Shown in pieces: positions 5,964-11,802 of a stretch of 11,918 nt of DNA. Every line of letters starts with the position of its first letter. The stretch's first letter is position 1. Origin of the DNA: Nocardioidaceae bacterium (GTDB lineage Bacteria; Actinomycetota; Actinomycetes; Propionibacteriales; Nocardioidaceae); the NCBI GenBank assembly GCA_013811715.1, contig JACCUS010000312.1, positions 1 through 11,918 of the forward strand. Reading direction: 5' to 3'. The position numbers and the translations under genes are program-made. The notes beneath the pieces were generated by a model. It had not been told where the DNA came from and made no database searches. It saw only the letters and a list, made by a program, of their open reading frames with translations.

Positions 5964-6437
5964 ATGCTCGAAGTGCTGATTCGGCGCATCGATCCACTGA
6001 TCCCGGTGCCGGCATACGCCCACCCTGGCGACGCTGGGGCAGACCTGGCCACCACTGTCGACGTCTCCTTGGCACCGGGGGAGCGGGCGGCGGTCCCGAC
6101 CGGGATCGGCATCGCGCTGCCGGCCGGCTTTGTCGCGCTTGTGCACCCTCGTTCCGGGCTTGCGGCGCGGCTCGGGGTGTCGCTGGTCAACGCGCCCGGC
6201 ACTGTCGACGCGGGCTATCGCGGCGAGGTGAAGGTGGTCTTGATCAACCTCGACCCGGCCGAGCGTGTCGAGCTTCGGCGCGGCGACCGCATCGCGCAGC
6301 TGGTCTTCCAGCGGTTCGAACGGGCGCGGTTCGTCGAGGTCGAGCGACTCCCCGGCTCGGACCGAGGCGAGGGCGGGCACGGCTCGACCGGCGGGTACGC
6401 CGCACGATCCACATCAGTAGGAGAGGAAGTGTCGTGA
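5964..6437 (+). CDS. dut: dUTP diphosphatase (dUTPase)
   Basis: This 157 aa cytosolic homotrimeric enzyme hydrolyses dUTP to dUMP and pyrophosphate, keeping uracil out of DNA and feeding thymidylate synthesis. All five dUTPase motifs are present: I Pro-Gly-Asp-Ala-Gly-Ala-Asp-Leu (21-28), II Pro-Arg-Ser-Gly-Leu-Ala, III Gly-Thr-Val-Asp-Ala-Gly-Tyr-Arg-Gly-Glu with the catalytic Asp, IV Gly-Asp-Arg-Ile-Ala-Gln-Leu, and V Arg-Gly-Glu-Gly-Gly-His-Gly-Ser-Thr-Gly. Motif V carries His where many bacteria have Phe; mycobacterial dUTPase also has His there. The start at 5964 is set by AGGAGG (5948-5953, 10 nt spacing). Its TGA overlaps the GTG of DUF3710, so the two are translationally coupled. Orthologue: Rv2697c. 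Confidence 0.96.
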   Translation: MLEVLIRRIDPLIPVPAYAHPGDAGADLATTVDVSLAPGERAAVPTGIGIALPAGFVALVHPRSGLAARLGVSLVNAPGTVDAGYRGEVKVVLINLDPAERVELRRGDRIAQLVFQRFERARFVEVERLPGSDRGEGGHGSTGGYAARSTSVGEEVS

Positions 6438-7099
6438 TCTTCCGACGCCGGCGGCCGACGGAACCGACAGATCCGGCGTCCGTCGAAGAGCCGGACGTCT
6501 TCGCAGAGCTCGAGACGGACCGCCCCCGAGGTCCCTGGGACCGCAGTGAGACGACGGCAGACGAGGACGACGACGCGTACGTCGACCTCGGCGGACTCGT
6601 GGTCAGGGGACGAGAAGGGCTCGAGCTGCGCCTCCAGGTCGACGAGAAGACAGGAGCGGTCGCAACGGTGATGCTGGCCGGGTCGGAGTCCGGGCTCGAG
6701 CTGCGCGTCTTCGCCGCGCCGCGCAATGAGGGGATCTGGGCCGACGTACGCAAGGACGTCGCTGCCGAGGCGGCTCGCCGCGGTGGCACCGCCACCGAGA
6801 TGGACGGTGAGTTCGGCACCGAGGTCAAGGTGGTCATGCCGGTGCAGACACCTGACGGCCGGCGGGCGACGCAACCCAGCCGAATCGTCGGCGTCGAGGG
6901 TCCCCGATGGCTGCTGCGCGGTTCGTTCCTCGGCAAGAGCGCGGGCGAGGCCGATCCCGACGGACTGGTGGAGAGCGCGTTCAGAGACGTGATCGTGGTG
7001 CGCGGCGACGGGCCGATGTCGCCCCGGGAGACGCTGCACCTGCACATGCCGGCAAAGATCGACCAGCAGCTCGACCCGGCGTCGGACGACGAACATTAG
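6434..7099 (+). CDS. DUF3710 domain protein
   Basis: The protein is 221 aa, soluble and acidic in its first 50 residues (Arg-Arg-Arg-Arg at 4-7, then a Glu/Asp-rich linker). The family core runs from about Tyr49 to 205: Asp-Leu-Gly-Gly-Leu (51-55), Ala-Pro-Arg-Asn-Glu-Gly-Ile-Trp (95-102), Gly-Glu-Phe-Gly-Thr-Glu (125-130), Gly-Pro-Arg-Trp-Leu-Leu-Arg-Gly (156-163) and Met-Ser-Pro-Arg-Glu (195-199). The biochemical function is unknown. It starts with GTG inside the dut stop (GTGA overlap), preceded by a purine-rich gagaggaag. Its TAG stop forms the first three bases of the putative -10 of the next gene. The orthologue Rv2696c also follows dut, so association with dut is conserved; a role in nucleotide or DNA metabolism is only inference. 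Confidence 0.88.
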   Translation: MIFRRRRPTEPTDPASVEEPDVFAELETDRPRGPWDRSETTADEDDDAYVDLGGLVVRGREGLELRLQVDEKTGAVATVMLAGSESGLELRVFAAPRNEGIWADVRKDVAAEAARRGGTATEMDGEFGTEVKVVMPVQTPDGRRATQPSRIVGVEGPRWLLRGSFLGKSAGEADPDGLVESAFRDVIVVRGDGPMSPRETLHLHMPAKIDQQLDPASDDEH

Positions 7100-7102
7100 A
7101 GT
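7097..7102 (+). promoter_or_regulatory. Candidate -10 element TAGAGT of the OB-fold gene (leaderless)
   Basis: TAGAGT begins on the DUF3710 stop codon and ends 7 nt before ATG 7110. It suggests a second, internal start of transcription in the dut operon, giving a leaderless OB-fold/DUF3159 mRNA. Confidence 0.4.
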
Positions 7103-7109
7103 GGGAAGC

Positions 7110-7481
7110 ATGAGCACTGTTGCGGGTGACCGGATTCGCCGAGCCCTGAAGAGGTTCTCGGCTTCGCCCGCCGAGCTCGAGGCCGACGAGTTGCGGCAGG
7201 AACGCCAGTTCGAGGGATGCCAGACCATCGAAGGCGTCACCGACCGTCAGCTGGTGACGCTCTACGGGCACCTCAAGAACGTCTCGCTCGCCCCACGCGC
7301 CGGTACGCCCACCCTGGAGGCGGCACTGTACGACGGGACAGGAGTGGTCACCCTCATCTGGCTGGGGCGAAGGACGATCACCGGGATCACACCGGGCGCC
7401 TCGCTGGTGGCGTGGGGCCGGGTATCGTGCCACGACGGACGCCGGATCATCTACAACCCGCGTTACGAGCTGCGGGTCTGA
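7110..7481 (+). CDS. OB-fold nucleic-acid-binding domain protein
   Basis: This 123 aa soluble protein has a basic helical lead (about 1-35, Arg-Arg-Ala-Leu-Lys-Arg). An OB-fold of the tRNA-anti/RecG-wedge type follows at about 48-123: strand Val-Thr-Leu-Tyr-Gly-His-Leu (49-55), Leu-Glu-Ala-Ala-Leu-Tyr-Asp-Gly-Thr-Gly (69-78), Val-Thr-Leu-Ile-Trp-Leu-Gly (80-86), Ile-Thr-Pro-Gly (93-96) and a terminal Ile-Ile-Tyr-Asn-Pro-Arg-Tyr-Glu-Leu. It most likely binds single-stranded nucleic acid; the partner is unknown. The start is ATG 7110 rather than the in-frame GTG 7101, because the TAGAGT promoter would place the transcript end at the ATG and no Shine-Dalgarno serves either codon. Four nt separate it from DUF3159. 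Orthologue: Rv2694c. Confidence 0.86.
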   Translation: MSTVAGDRIRRALKRFSASPAELEADELRQERQFEGCQTIEGVTDRQLVTLYGHLKNVSLAPRAGTPTLEAALYDGTGVVTLIWLGRRTITGITPGASLVAWGRVSCHDGRRIIYNPRYELRV

Positions 7482-7485
7482 GCCG

Positions 7486-8172
7486 ATGACCGAGACCACC
7501 CCGAGACCGCCACGCATGCCGGAGCCGGTCGACGAGTCCGCGCACAGCACGGTCGAGGCACTGGTCAGAGCGCACCTGTCCAAGGCGCTGGGTGGTAAAC
7601 GCGGGATGCTCGAAGGCGCCATCCCCACCCTCGGCTTCACGATCTCCTGGATCAGCACTCAGAACCTCAACCTGTCGCTAGTGATCTCCGGGTCGCTTGC
7701 GGTGCTGCTGCTCCTCATCCGGATCGCCCAACGCTCGACCGCACAGTTCGTGGTGAACTCGATGATCGGCATCGCGATCGCGGCAGTGTTCGCATTGCGC
7801 TCCGGCCGGGCCGAGGACGCGTTCTTGCCGGGACTGATCTACAACGCCGTCTACGCTGTCGTGCTCGGGGGGTCGGCACTGGTGCGATGGCCGCTGGTCG
7901 GCTTCATGATCGGCGGTGTCACCGGGGAACCGACCAAATGGCACCGAGACGCCCACATGGTGGCCCTGTGCTCACGGCTCACCTGGCTCCTGGCGGCGCC
8001 GTGCGTTGTCCGGGTGGTCGTCCAGTACCCGCTGTGGGCGGCCGGTGAAGCCGGCTGGCTGGGAATCGCCAAGATCGCTATGGGCTGGCCGCTCCAGATC
8101 GCCGCGCTGGCCGCGATGGCGTGGTTGCTCAGCCGCGACCATACCCCGGTCACGGTCAAGCCACGCGCCTGA
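7486..8172 (+). CDS. DUF3159 family integral membrane protein
   Basis: The protein is 228 aa with a cytosolic N-terminus (about 1-40), then about six hydrophobic segments near 43-57, 62-80, 88-104, 112-134, 158-180 and 192-216. Conserved-looking polar spots are Gly-Gly-Lys-Arg-Gly-Met-Leu-Glu (36-43) before helix 1, Arg79, and Gly-Glu-Pro-Thr-Lys-Trp-His/Arg (147-154) in a loop. No known transporter motif is recognised and the function is unknown. It is the last gene of the dut operon, 4 nt after the OB-fold gene, without a clear Shine-Dalgarno, so translation is probably coupled. It is convergent with the TrkA pair. The M. tuberculosis equivalent is Rv2693c, in the same place and orientation. 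Confidence 0.88.
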   Translation: MTETTPRPPRMPEPVDESAHSTVEALVRAHLSKALGGKRGMLEGAIPTLGFTISWISTQNLNLSLVISGSLAVLLLLIRIAQRSTAQFVVNSMIGIAIAAVFALRSGRAEDAFLPGLIYNAVYAVVLGGSALVRWPLVGFMIGGVTGEPTKWHRDAHMVALCSRLTWLLAAPCVVRVVVQYPLWAAGEAGWLGIAKIAMGWPLQIAALAAMAWLLSRDHTPVTVKPRA

Positions 8173-8188
8173 CGCCGACTCGGCCGTC
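8171..8188 (+). terminator. Weak hairpin at the convergent end of DUF3159 and ceoC
   Basis: GACGCCG-ACT-CGGCCGTC folds into a 7-bp stem with one bulged C and a 3-nt loop, starting within the DUF3159 stop codon. There is no U tract on either side. It could end transcription in the 71-nt convergent gap, but support is only structural. Confidence 0.25.
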
Positions 8189-8210
8189 GTCGTCACAGTG
8201 CGTTGGACGG

Positions 8211-8246
8211 CTCAGTGCCACGACAACTCAGTGCCGCGACGACTCA
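8211..8246. repeat. 16-bp tandem repeat (2.25 copies) at the 3' end of ceoC
   Basis: Unit 1 (8211-8226) is CTCAGTGCCACGACAA, unit 2 (8227-8242) is CTCAGTGCCGCGACGA, with 14 of 16 bases identical. A partial third copy, CTCA (8243-8246 region), contains the ceoC stop codon. It fills the convergent gap between DUF3159 and ceoC. Confidence 0.7.
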
Positions 8247-8912
8247 ATGATGCTCGGTCGGTGCCAAGAGCCGCTCAAGGTCCTCTTCGGCGTCGGTTGT
8301 CGCGAGGAACAGCAGCTCGTCGTGCGCCTCGAGCGTGGCGTCGGGGTCAGGGGTGTGCACGTGCCCCTCGCGGAGCAGAGCCAACAGCGAAGTGTCGCCC
8401 GGCCATGGAACCTCCTGCACCTGCGTCCCGACGTACGGCGAGTCGTCGGGCAGGGTCAGCTCGACCATGTTGGCCTCGCCCTGCCGGAACGTGAAGAGCC
8501 GTACGACGTCCCCGACGGTGACCGCCTCCTCCACCAATGCCGACATGATGCGAGGTGTCGACACCGACACGTCGACTCCCCACGCCTCGGTGAAGAGCCA
8601 CTCGTTCGAAGGGTGGTTGACCCGGGCTACTGTCCGCGGGACTGCGAACTCCGTCTTGGCGAGCAGCGAGACCACCAGGTTGACCTTGTCGTCTCCCGTC
8701 GAGGCGATGACGACGTCACAGCGCTGCAGCGCTGCCTCGTCAAGGGTCGACAGCTCACAGGCGTCAGCCAGCAGCCACTCGGCCCGAGGCACGCTGTCGG
8801 CTCGGATCGCACGCTGGTCCTTGTCGATGAGCAGGACCTCGTGGCCGTTCTCGAGCAGCTCTGCCGCCACCGAGCGTCCGACCGCTCCGGCGCCAGCGAT
8901 CGCGACGCGCAT
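8244..8912 (-). CDS. ceoC: TrkA-type RCK potassium regulatory protein, second gene of the pair
   Basis: This 222 aa cytosolic protein has an N-terminal TrkA-N (RCK) Rossmann domain with Gly-Ala-Gly-Ala-Val-Gly (7-12) and Asp30 at the end of strand 2, the NAD(H)-binding acid. A nucleotide-facing Asp-Ala-Cys-Glu lies at 50-53. A TrkA-C domain spans about 135-222, ending in Leu-Leu-Phe-Leu-Ala-Thr. RCK proteins form rings that gate K+ channels or transporters in response to nucleotides. The ATG (8912-8910) overlaps the TGA of ceoB (ATGA), so the pair is co-translated. The frame stays open to 9158, but that stretch is ceoB's shadow. The naming follows Rv2692, which shares position and orientation. 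No TrkH/TrkG membrane subunit lies in the window. Confidence 0.92.
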   Translation of the reverse strand: MRVAIAGAGAVGRSVAAELLENGHEVLLIDKDQRAIRADSVPRAEWLLADACELSTLDEAALQRCDVVIASTGDDKVNLVVSLLAKTEFAVPRTVARVNHPSNEWLFTEAWGVDVSVSTPRIMSALVEEAVTVGDVVRLFTFRQGEANMVELTLPDDSPYVGTQVQEVPWPGDTSLLALLREGHVHTPDPDATLEAHDELLFLATTDAEEDLERLLAPTEHH

Positions 8913-9571
8913 CAGCCTTCCTCCGGTCCGGCGGCGACGGCGGCGTTCACCATGTCGGCATCGGCCTCGGCCATGACAAGGTGGAGTCGGTCGCCGTCTT
9001 GCAGCACCAGCTTGGGGCCGGCCATCATTCCCTCGCCGAGGCGGGTCAAGAACGCGACCCTGGCGCCGGTTCGCTCCAGCTCGGCCACCCCGTGACCGAC
9101 CCAGGCGCCCGGAGCATCGAGGTCGCTGATCCGGATCGCACCGGACGGGTCGCGCCACTCCGGCTCAGAGCCCTCGGGGAGCAACCGTCGCAGGATCTGG
9201 TCGGCTGTCCATCGCACAGTCGCCACCGTCGGGATGCCGAGCCGCTGGTAGACCTCCGCCCGACCGGGGTCGTAGATGCGGGCGACGACGTTGTCGATGC
9301 CGAACGTCTCCCGGGCGACTCTGGCGGAGATGATGTTGGAGTTGTCGCCGCTGCTGACCGCCGCGAAGGCGCCGGCCTCCTTGATCCCCGCCGTCTCCAG
9401 AACCGACTGGTCGAAGCCGTACCCAGTCACCTTGGTGCCGGAGAAGTTCGGCCCGAGTCGGCGGAAGGCGTCCGGGTTGCTGTCGACGACGGAGATCGAG
9501 TGTCCCCGGTCTTCGAGATTGCGGGCGAGAGTAGACCCCACGCGGCCGCATCCCATGATCACAACATGCAC
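8912..9571 (-). CDS. ceoB: TrkA-type RCK potassium regulatory protein, first gene of the pair
   Basis: This 219 aa protein has a TrkA-N domain with Gly-Cys-Gly-Arg-Val-Gly (7-12), Asp30 after Val-Val-Asp and Ser-Gly-Asp-Asn (74-77). A TrkA-C domain spans about 135-210, with Gly-Pro-Lys-Leu-Val-Leu-Gln-Asp-Gly-Asp-Arg-Leu (185-196). It starts with GTG at 9571; a GGGAAGG purine run about 5-6 nt upstream is a usable ribosome-binding site. It is the promoter-proximal gene of the RCK operon, overlaps ceoC by 4 nt, and is divergent from the KimA-like transporter. It probably forms hetero- or homo-oligomers with CeoC that regulate K+ flux. The orthologue by synteny is Rv2691. Which transporter it gates here is not known; the neighbour is an obvious candidate. 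Confidence 0.93.
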   Translation of the reverse strand: MHVVIMGCGRVGSTLARNLEDRGHSISVVDSNPDAFRRLGPNFSGTKVTGYGFDQSVLETAGIKEAGAFAAVSSGDNSNIISARVARETFGIDNVVARIYDPGRAEVYQRLGIPTVATVRWTADQILRRLLPEGSEPEWRDPSGAIRISDLDAPGAWVGHGVAELERTGARVAFLTRLGEGMMAGPKLVLQDGDRLHLVMAEADADMVNAAVAAGPEEG

Positions 9572-9640
9572 GGCGCCCTTCCCGGTCTCATCGACGTCCT
9601 TCCGGTCGGGAGAAAACCCGGCCGGCGCTTTCGATGTCCG

Positions 9641-9668
9641 ACGCTACACCGCCCAGACATCGCGTCAG
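9641..9668 (-). promoter_or_regulatory. Candidate promoter of ceoB-ceoC (CTGACG - 16 nt - TAGCGT)
   Basis: On the minus strand CTGACG (9668-9663, 4 of 6 matches to TTGACA) is followed after 16 nt by TAGCGT (9646-9641). A start near 9635 would give a leader of about 63 nt with a ribosome-binding site before GTG 9571. Unlike its divergent neighbour, this operon looks leadered. Confidence 0.4.
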
Positions 9669-9702
9669 ATGAACACCCGCTGACCCACTGGGAACCAATC
9701 AG

Positions 9703-9716
9703 CCGCCTACCGGCGG
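9703..9716. other. Small hairpin/palindrome in the ceoB - transporter intergenic region
   Basis: CCGCC-TACC-GGCGG is a perfect 5-bp inverted repeat 30 nt upstream of the transporter's -10, inside the 186-nt divergent region. If the transporter mRNA is leaderless, this cannot be an RNA leader structure and would have to act as DNA, for example as an operator. There is no direct support for a regulator. Confidence 0.25.
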
Positions 9717-9745
9717 GGATCAGGGGCAAGGTCCGCGTCGTGGTC

Positions 9746-9751
9746 TAGCAT
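9746..9751 (+). promoter_or_regulatory. Candidate -10 element TAGCAT of the KimA-like gene (leaderless)
   Basis: TAGCAT ends 6 nt before GTG 9758. The intervening cccagc has no Shine-Dalgarno character. No -35 consensus is visible about 17 nt upstream. The spacing predicts transcription starting at the start codon. Confidence 0.45.
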
Positions 9752-9757
9752 CCCAGC

Positions 9758-11785
9758 GTGGGAATCGGTGACCTCGGCAAGCGCCTGCTGCTCGGCCGCA
9801 AGCTGCGGAGCGCGCAGCTCGGGGAGACCCTGCTGCCGAAGCGCATCGCCTTCCCGGTCTTCGCGAGTGACGCCATGTCGTCGGTGGCCTACGCACCCGA
9901 CGAGATCTTCTTGATGCTGACGCTCGCGGGGCTGTCCATGTACGCCTTCTCTTGGAAGATCGGCATCGCCGTGGCGGTGGTCATGCTGGCCGTCGTCGCG
10001 TCGTACCGGCAGAACGTGCGCGCCTACCAAAGCGGCGGTGGTGACTACGAGGTCGCGACGGTCAACCTCGGCGGCACCGCCGGGATCACGGTAGCCAGCG
10101 CGCTGCTCGTCGACTACGTGCTCACTGTCGCCGTCTCGATATCCTCCGCCGCCCAGTACGCCGCCACCGCCATCGCGCCGCTCCAGGGCCATCAAGTGAT
10201 CGTGGCGGTGGTGGCGACCCTCTTCCTGATGGCGATGAACCTTCGTGGGGTGCGGGAGTCCGGGACCGCGTTCGCGGTGCCGACGTACCTCTTCGTGGTG
10301 GGCATCCTCGGGATGGCGGCGTGGGGCTTCGTGCGCTACATCGTTGGCGACCTGCCACAGGCGACGAGTGCGAAGTACGATGTGCTCCCCACGGAGTCCT
10401 ACGCCGACGGCATCGGCACGGCTGCGTTCGTCTTCTTGCTGCTACGGGCGTTCTCGTCCGGCTGCGCCGCGCTCACCGGCGTCGAGGCGATCAGCAACGG
10501 GGTCCCGGCCTTTCGCAAGCCGAAGGGCCGTAACGCCGCCAACACGCTGTTGCTGCTGGGCGGAGTGGCCATCGCGATGGCGATGAGCATCCTCACCCTG
10601 GCCAACCTGATGAACGTCCGCGTGGTGGAGGACCCTGCGCGGCAACTCCTCGATGGCAACGGCCAGCCGGTGGGTCCGGACTACTACCAAGATCCGGTGC
10701 TCGGGCAGCTCGCGGCGGGAATCTTCGACCACTTCACCCCCGGCTTCTTCTTCGTCACCGCGGTCACTGGGCTGATCTTGGTGCTTGCCGCCAACACGGC
10801 GTTCAACGGCTTCCCAGTACTTGGCTCCATCCTGGCCAGGGACGGGTTCATGCCGCGTCAGCTCCACAGCCGCGGTGACCGGCTGGCGTTCAGCAACGGC
10901 ATCATCGTGTTGGCCGGTTTCGCCATAGTGCTGATAGTGGCGTTCGATGCCGAGGTCACCCGGCTCATCCAGCTGTACATCATCGGGGTCTTCGTCTCGT
11001 TCACCGTCAGCCAGGCGGGCATGATCCGGCACTGGGCCCGGCACCTGCGGACCGAGGTGGACGTTGCCGAGCGGCGCCGCATTCACCGGTCGAGGGCGAT
11101 CAACACGTTCGGGCTGGCGATGACCGGGACGGTCCTGGTCATCGTGCTGGTGACGAAGTTCCTCTCCGGGGCGTGGATCGCGATCTTGGCGATGGCCGCG
11201 GTGTTCTTCGTCATGAAGGCGATCCGGCACCACTACGACATGGTCGCGCAGGAGCTGGAGGCCGCCGACGACGATGCGTCGCTGCCGTCGCGGATCCACG
11301 CCATCGTGTTGGTGTCGAAGGTGCACAAGCCGACGTTGCGGGCGGTCGCCTACGCTCGCGCCTCCCGGCCGAACACGCTGGAGGCGATCACCGTCGATGT
11401 CGAGGAGGAGGTCACCGCTGATCTGCTGCGAGCGTGGGACGAGGCGGGGCTCCCCGTGCCGCTGCGGGTGCTGGAGTCGCCGTACCGGGAGATCACCAAG
11501 CCGATCTTGGACTATGTGAGGGACGTTCGTCGCAGGAGCCCGCGCGACGTCGTCACCGTCTACATCCCCGAGTACGTCGTCGGTCGCTGGTGGGAGCAGT
11601 TGCTGCACAACCAGAGTGCCTTGCGGTTGAAGGGGCGGCTGCTGTTCACGCCGGGGGTCATGGTCACCTCGGTGCCGTTCCAGCTCAGGTCGTCGGTGGC
11701 GGCGGCAGAGCGTGCCGCGCGTGACGAGGCGTCCATGCCGGGTGCGGTTCGACGCGGCACGGTCGACGACGACCGCGAGAGCTGA
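9758..11785 (+). CDS. APC-superfamily transporter, KimA (YdaO)-like probable K+ importer
   Basis: The protein is 675 aa, with about 12 membrane helices in residues 30-490 and a cytosolic C-terminal domain at about 505-645. The N-terminus Gly-Glu-Thr-Leu-Leu-Pro-Lys-Arg-Ile-Ala-Phe-Pro-Val-Phe-Ala-Ser-Asp (22-38) is characteristic of KimA-like members rather than amino-acid permeases. Residues I recall as K+/H+ sites in Bacillus KimA (Asp36, Tyr43, Asp117, Thr121, Thr230, Glu233, Tyr377) have plausible counterparts: Asp38, Tyr45, Asp119, Thr123, Thr240, Glu243, Tyr407. Databases often label it simply amino-acid permease. GTG 9758 is preferred because of the -10 6 nt upstream. It is divergent from ceoB-ceoC, as Rv2690c is in M. 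tuberculosis, which supports a potassium role. Substrate assignment is inference; membership of the APC fold is solid. An outward loop at about 290-325 is longer than minimal. Confidence 0.88.
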   Translation: MGIGDLGKRLLLGRKLRSAQLGETLLPKRIAFPVFASDAMSSVAYAPDEIFLMLTLAGLSMYAFSWKIGIAVAVVMLAVVASYRQNVRAYQSGGGDYEVATVNLGGTAGITVASALLVDYVLTVAVSISSAAQYAATAIAPLQGHQVIVAVVATLFLMAMNLRGVRESGTAFAVPTYLFVVGILGMAAWGFVRYIVGDLPQATSAKYDVLPTESYADGIGTAAFVFLLLRAFSSGCAALTGVEAISNGVPAFRKPKGRNAANTLLLLGGVAIAMAMSILTLANLMNVRVVEDPARQLLDGNGQPVGPDYYQDPVLGQLAAGIFDHFTPGFFFVTAVTGLILVLAANTAFNGFPVLGSILARDGFMPRQLHSRGDRLAFSNGIIVLAGFAIVLIVAFDAEVTRLIQLYIIGVFVSFTVSQAGMIRHWARHLRTEVDVAERRRIHRSRAINTFGLAMTGTVLVIVLVTKFLSGAWIAILAMAAVFFVMKAIRHHYDMVAQELEAADDDASLPSRIHAIVLVSKVHKPTLRAVAYARASRPNTLEAITVDVEEEVTADLLRAWDEAGLPVPLRVLESPYREITKPILDYVRDVRRRSPRDVVTVYIPEYVVGRWWEQLLHNQSALRLKGRLLFTPGVMVTSVPFQLRSSVAAAERAARDEASMPGAVRRGTVDDDRES

Positions 11786-11790
11786 CTCGA

Positions 11791-11796
11791 TAGCCT
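11791..11796 (+). promoter_or_regulatory. Candidate -10 element TAGCCT of the sulfotransferase gene (leaderless)
   Basis: TAGCCT lies in the 17-nt gap after the transporter stop and ends 6 nt before ATG 11803. The only G-rich bases (gcgggg) abut the ATG and are too close to act as a Shine-Dalgarno. Confidence 0.4.
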
Positions 11797-11802
11797 GCGG
11801 GG

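Noticed and set aside
6215..7240. Minus-strand open frame (341 codons) across dut/DUF3710
   Set aside because: Low-complexity shadow with no domain; the plus-strand operon explains the region.
8912..9158. N-terminal extension of ceoC to the far upstream start
   Set aside because: The extension is an Arg-rich shadow of ceoB; the ATGA overlap and Met-Arg-Val-Ala-Ile-Ala-Gly-Ala-Gly start fit the RCK family.
9572..9757. c-di-AMP (ydaO-type) riboswitch ahead of the KimA-like gene
   Set aside because: I see no ydaO-type conserved core, and the -10 placed 6 nt before the start leaves no room for an RNA leader.
10442..11608. Minus-strand open frame (388 codons) inside the transporter
   Set aside because: His/Asp/Arg-rich composition typical of antisense to a membrane protein gene; no family match.
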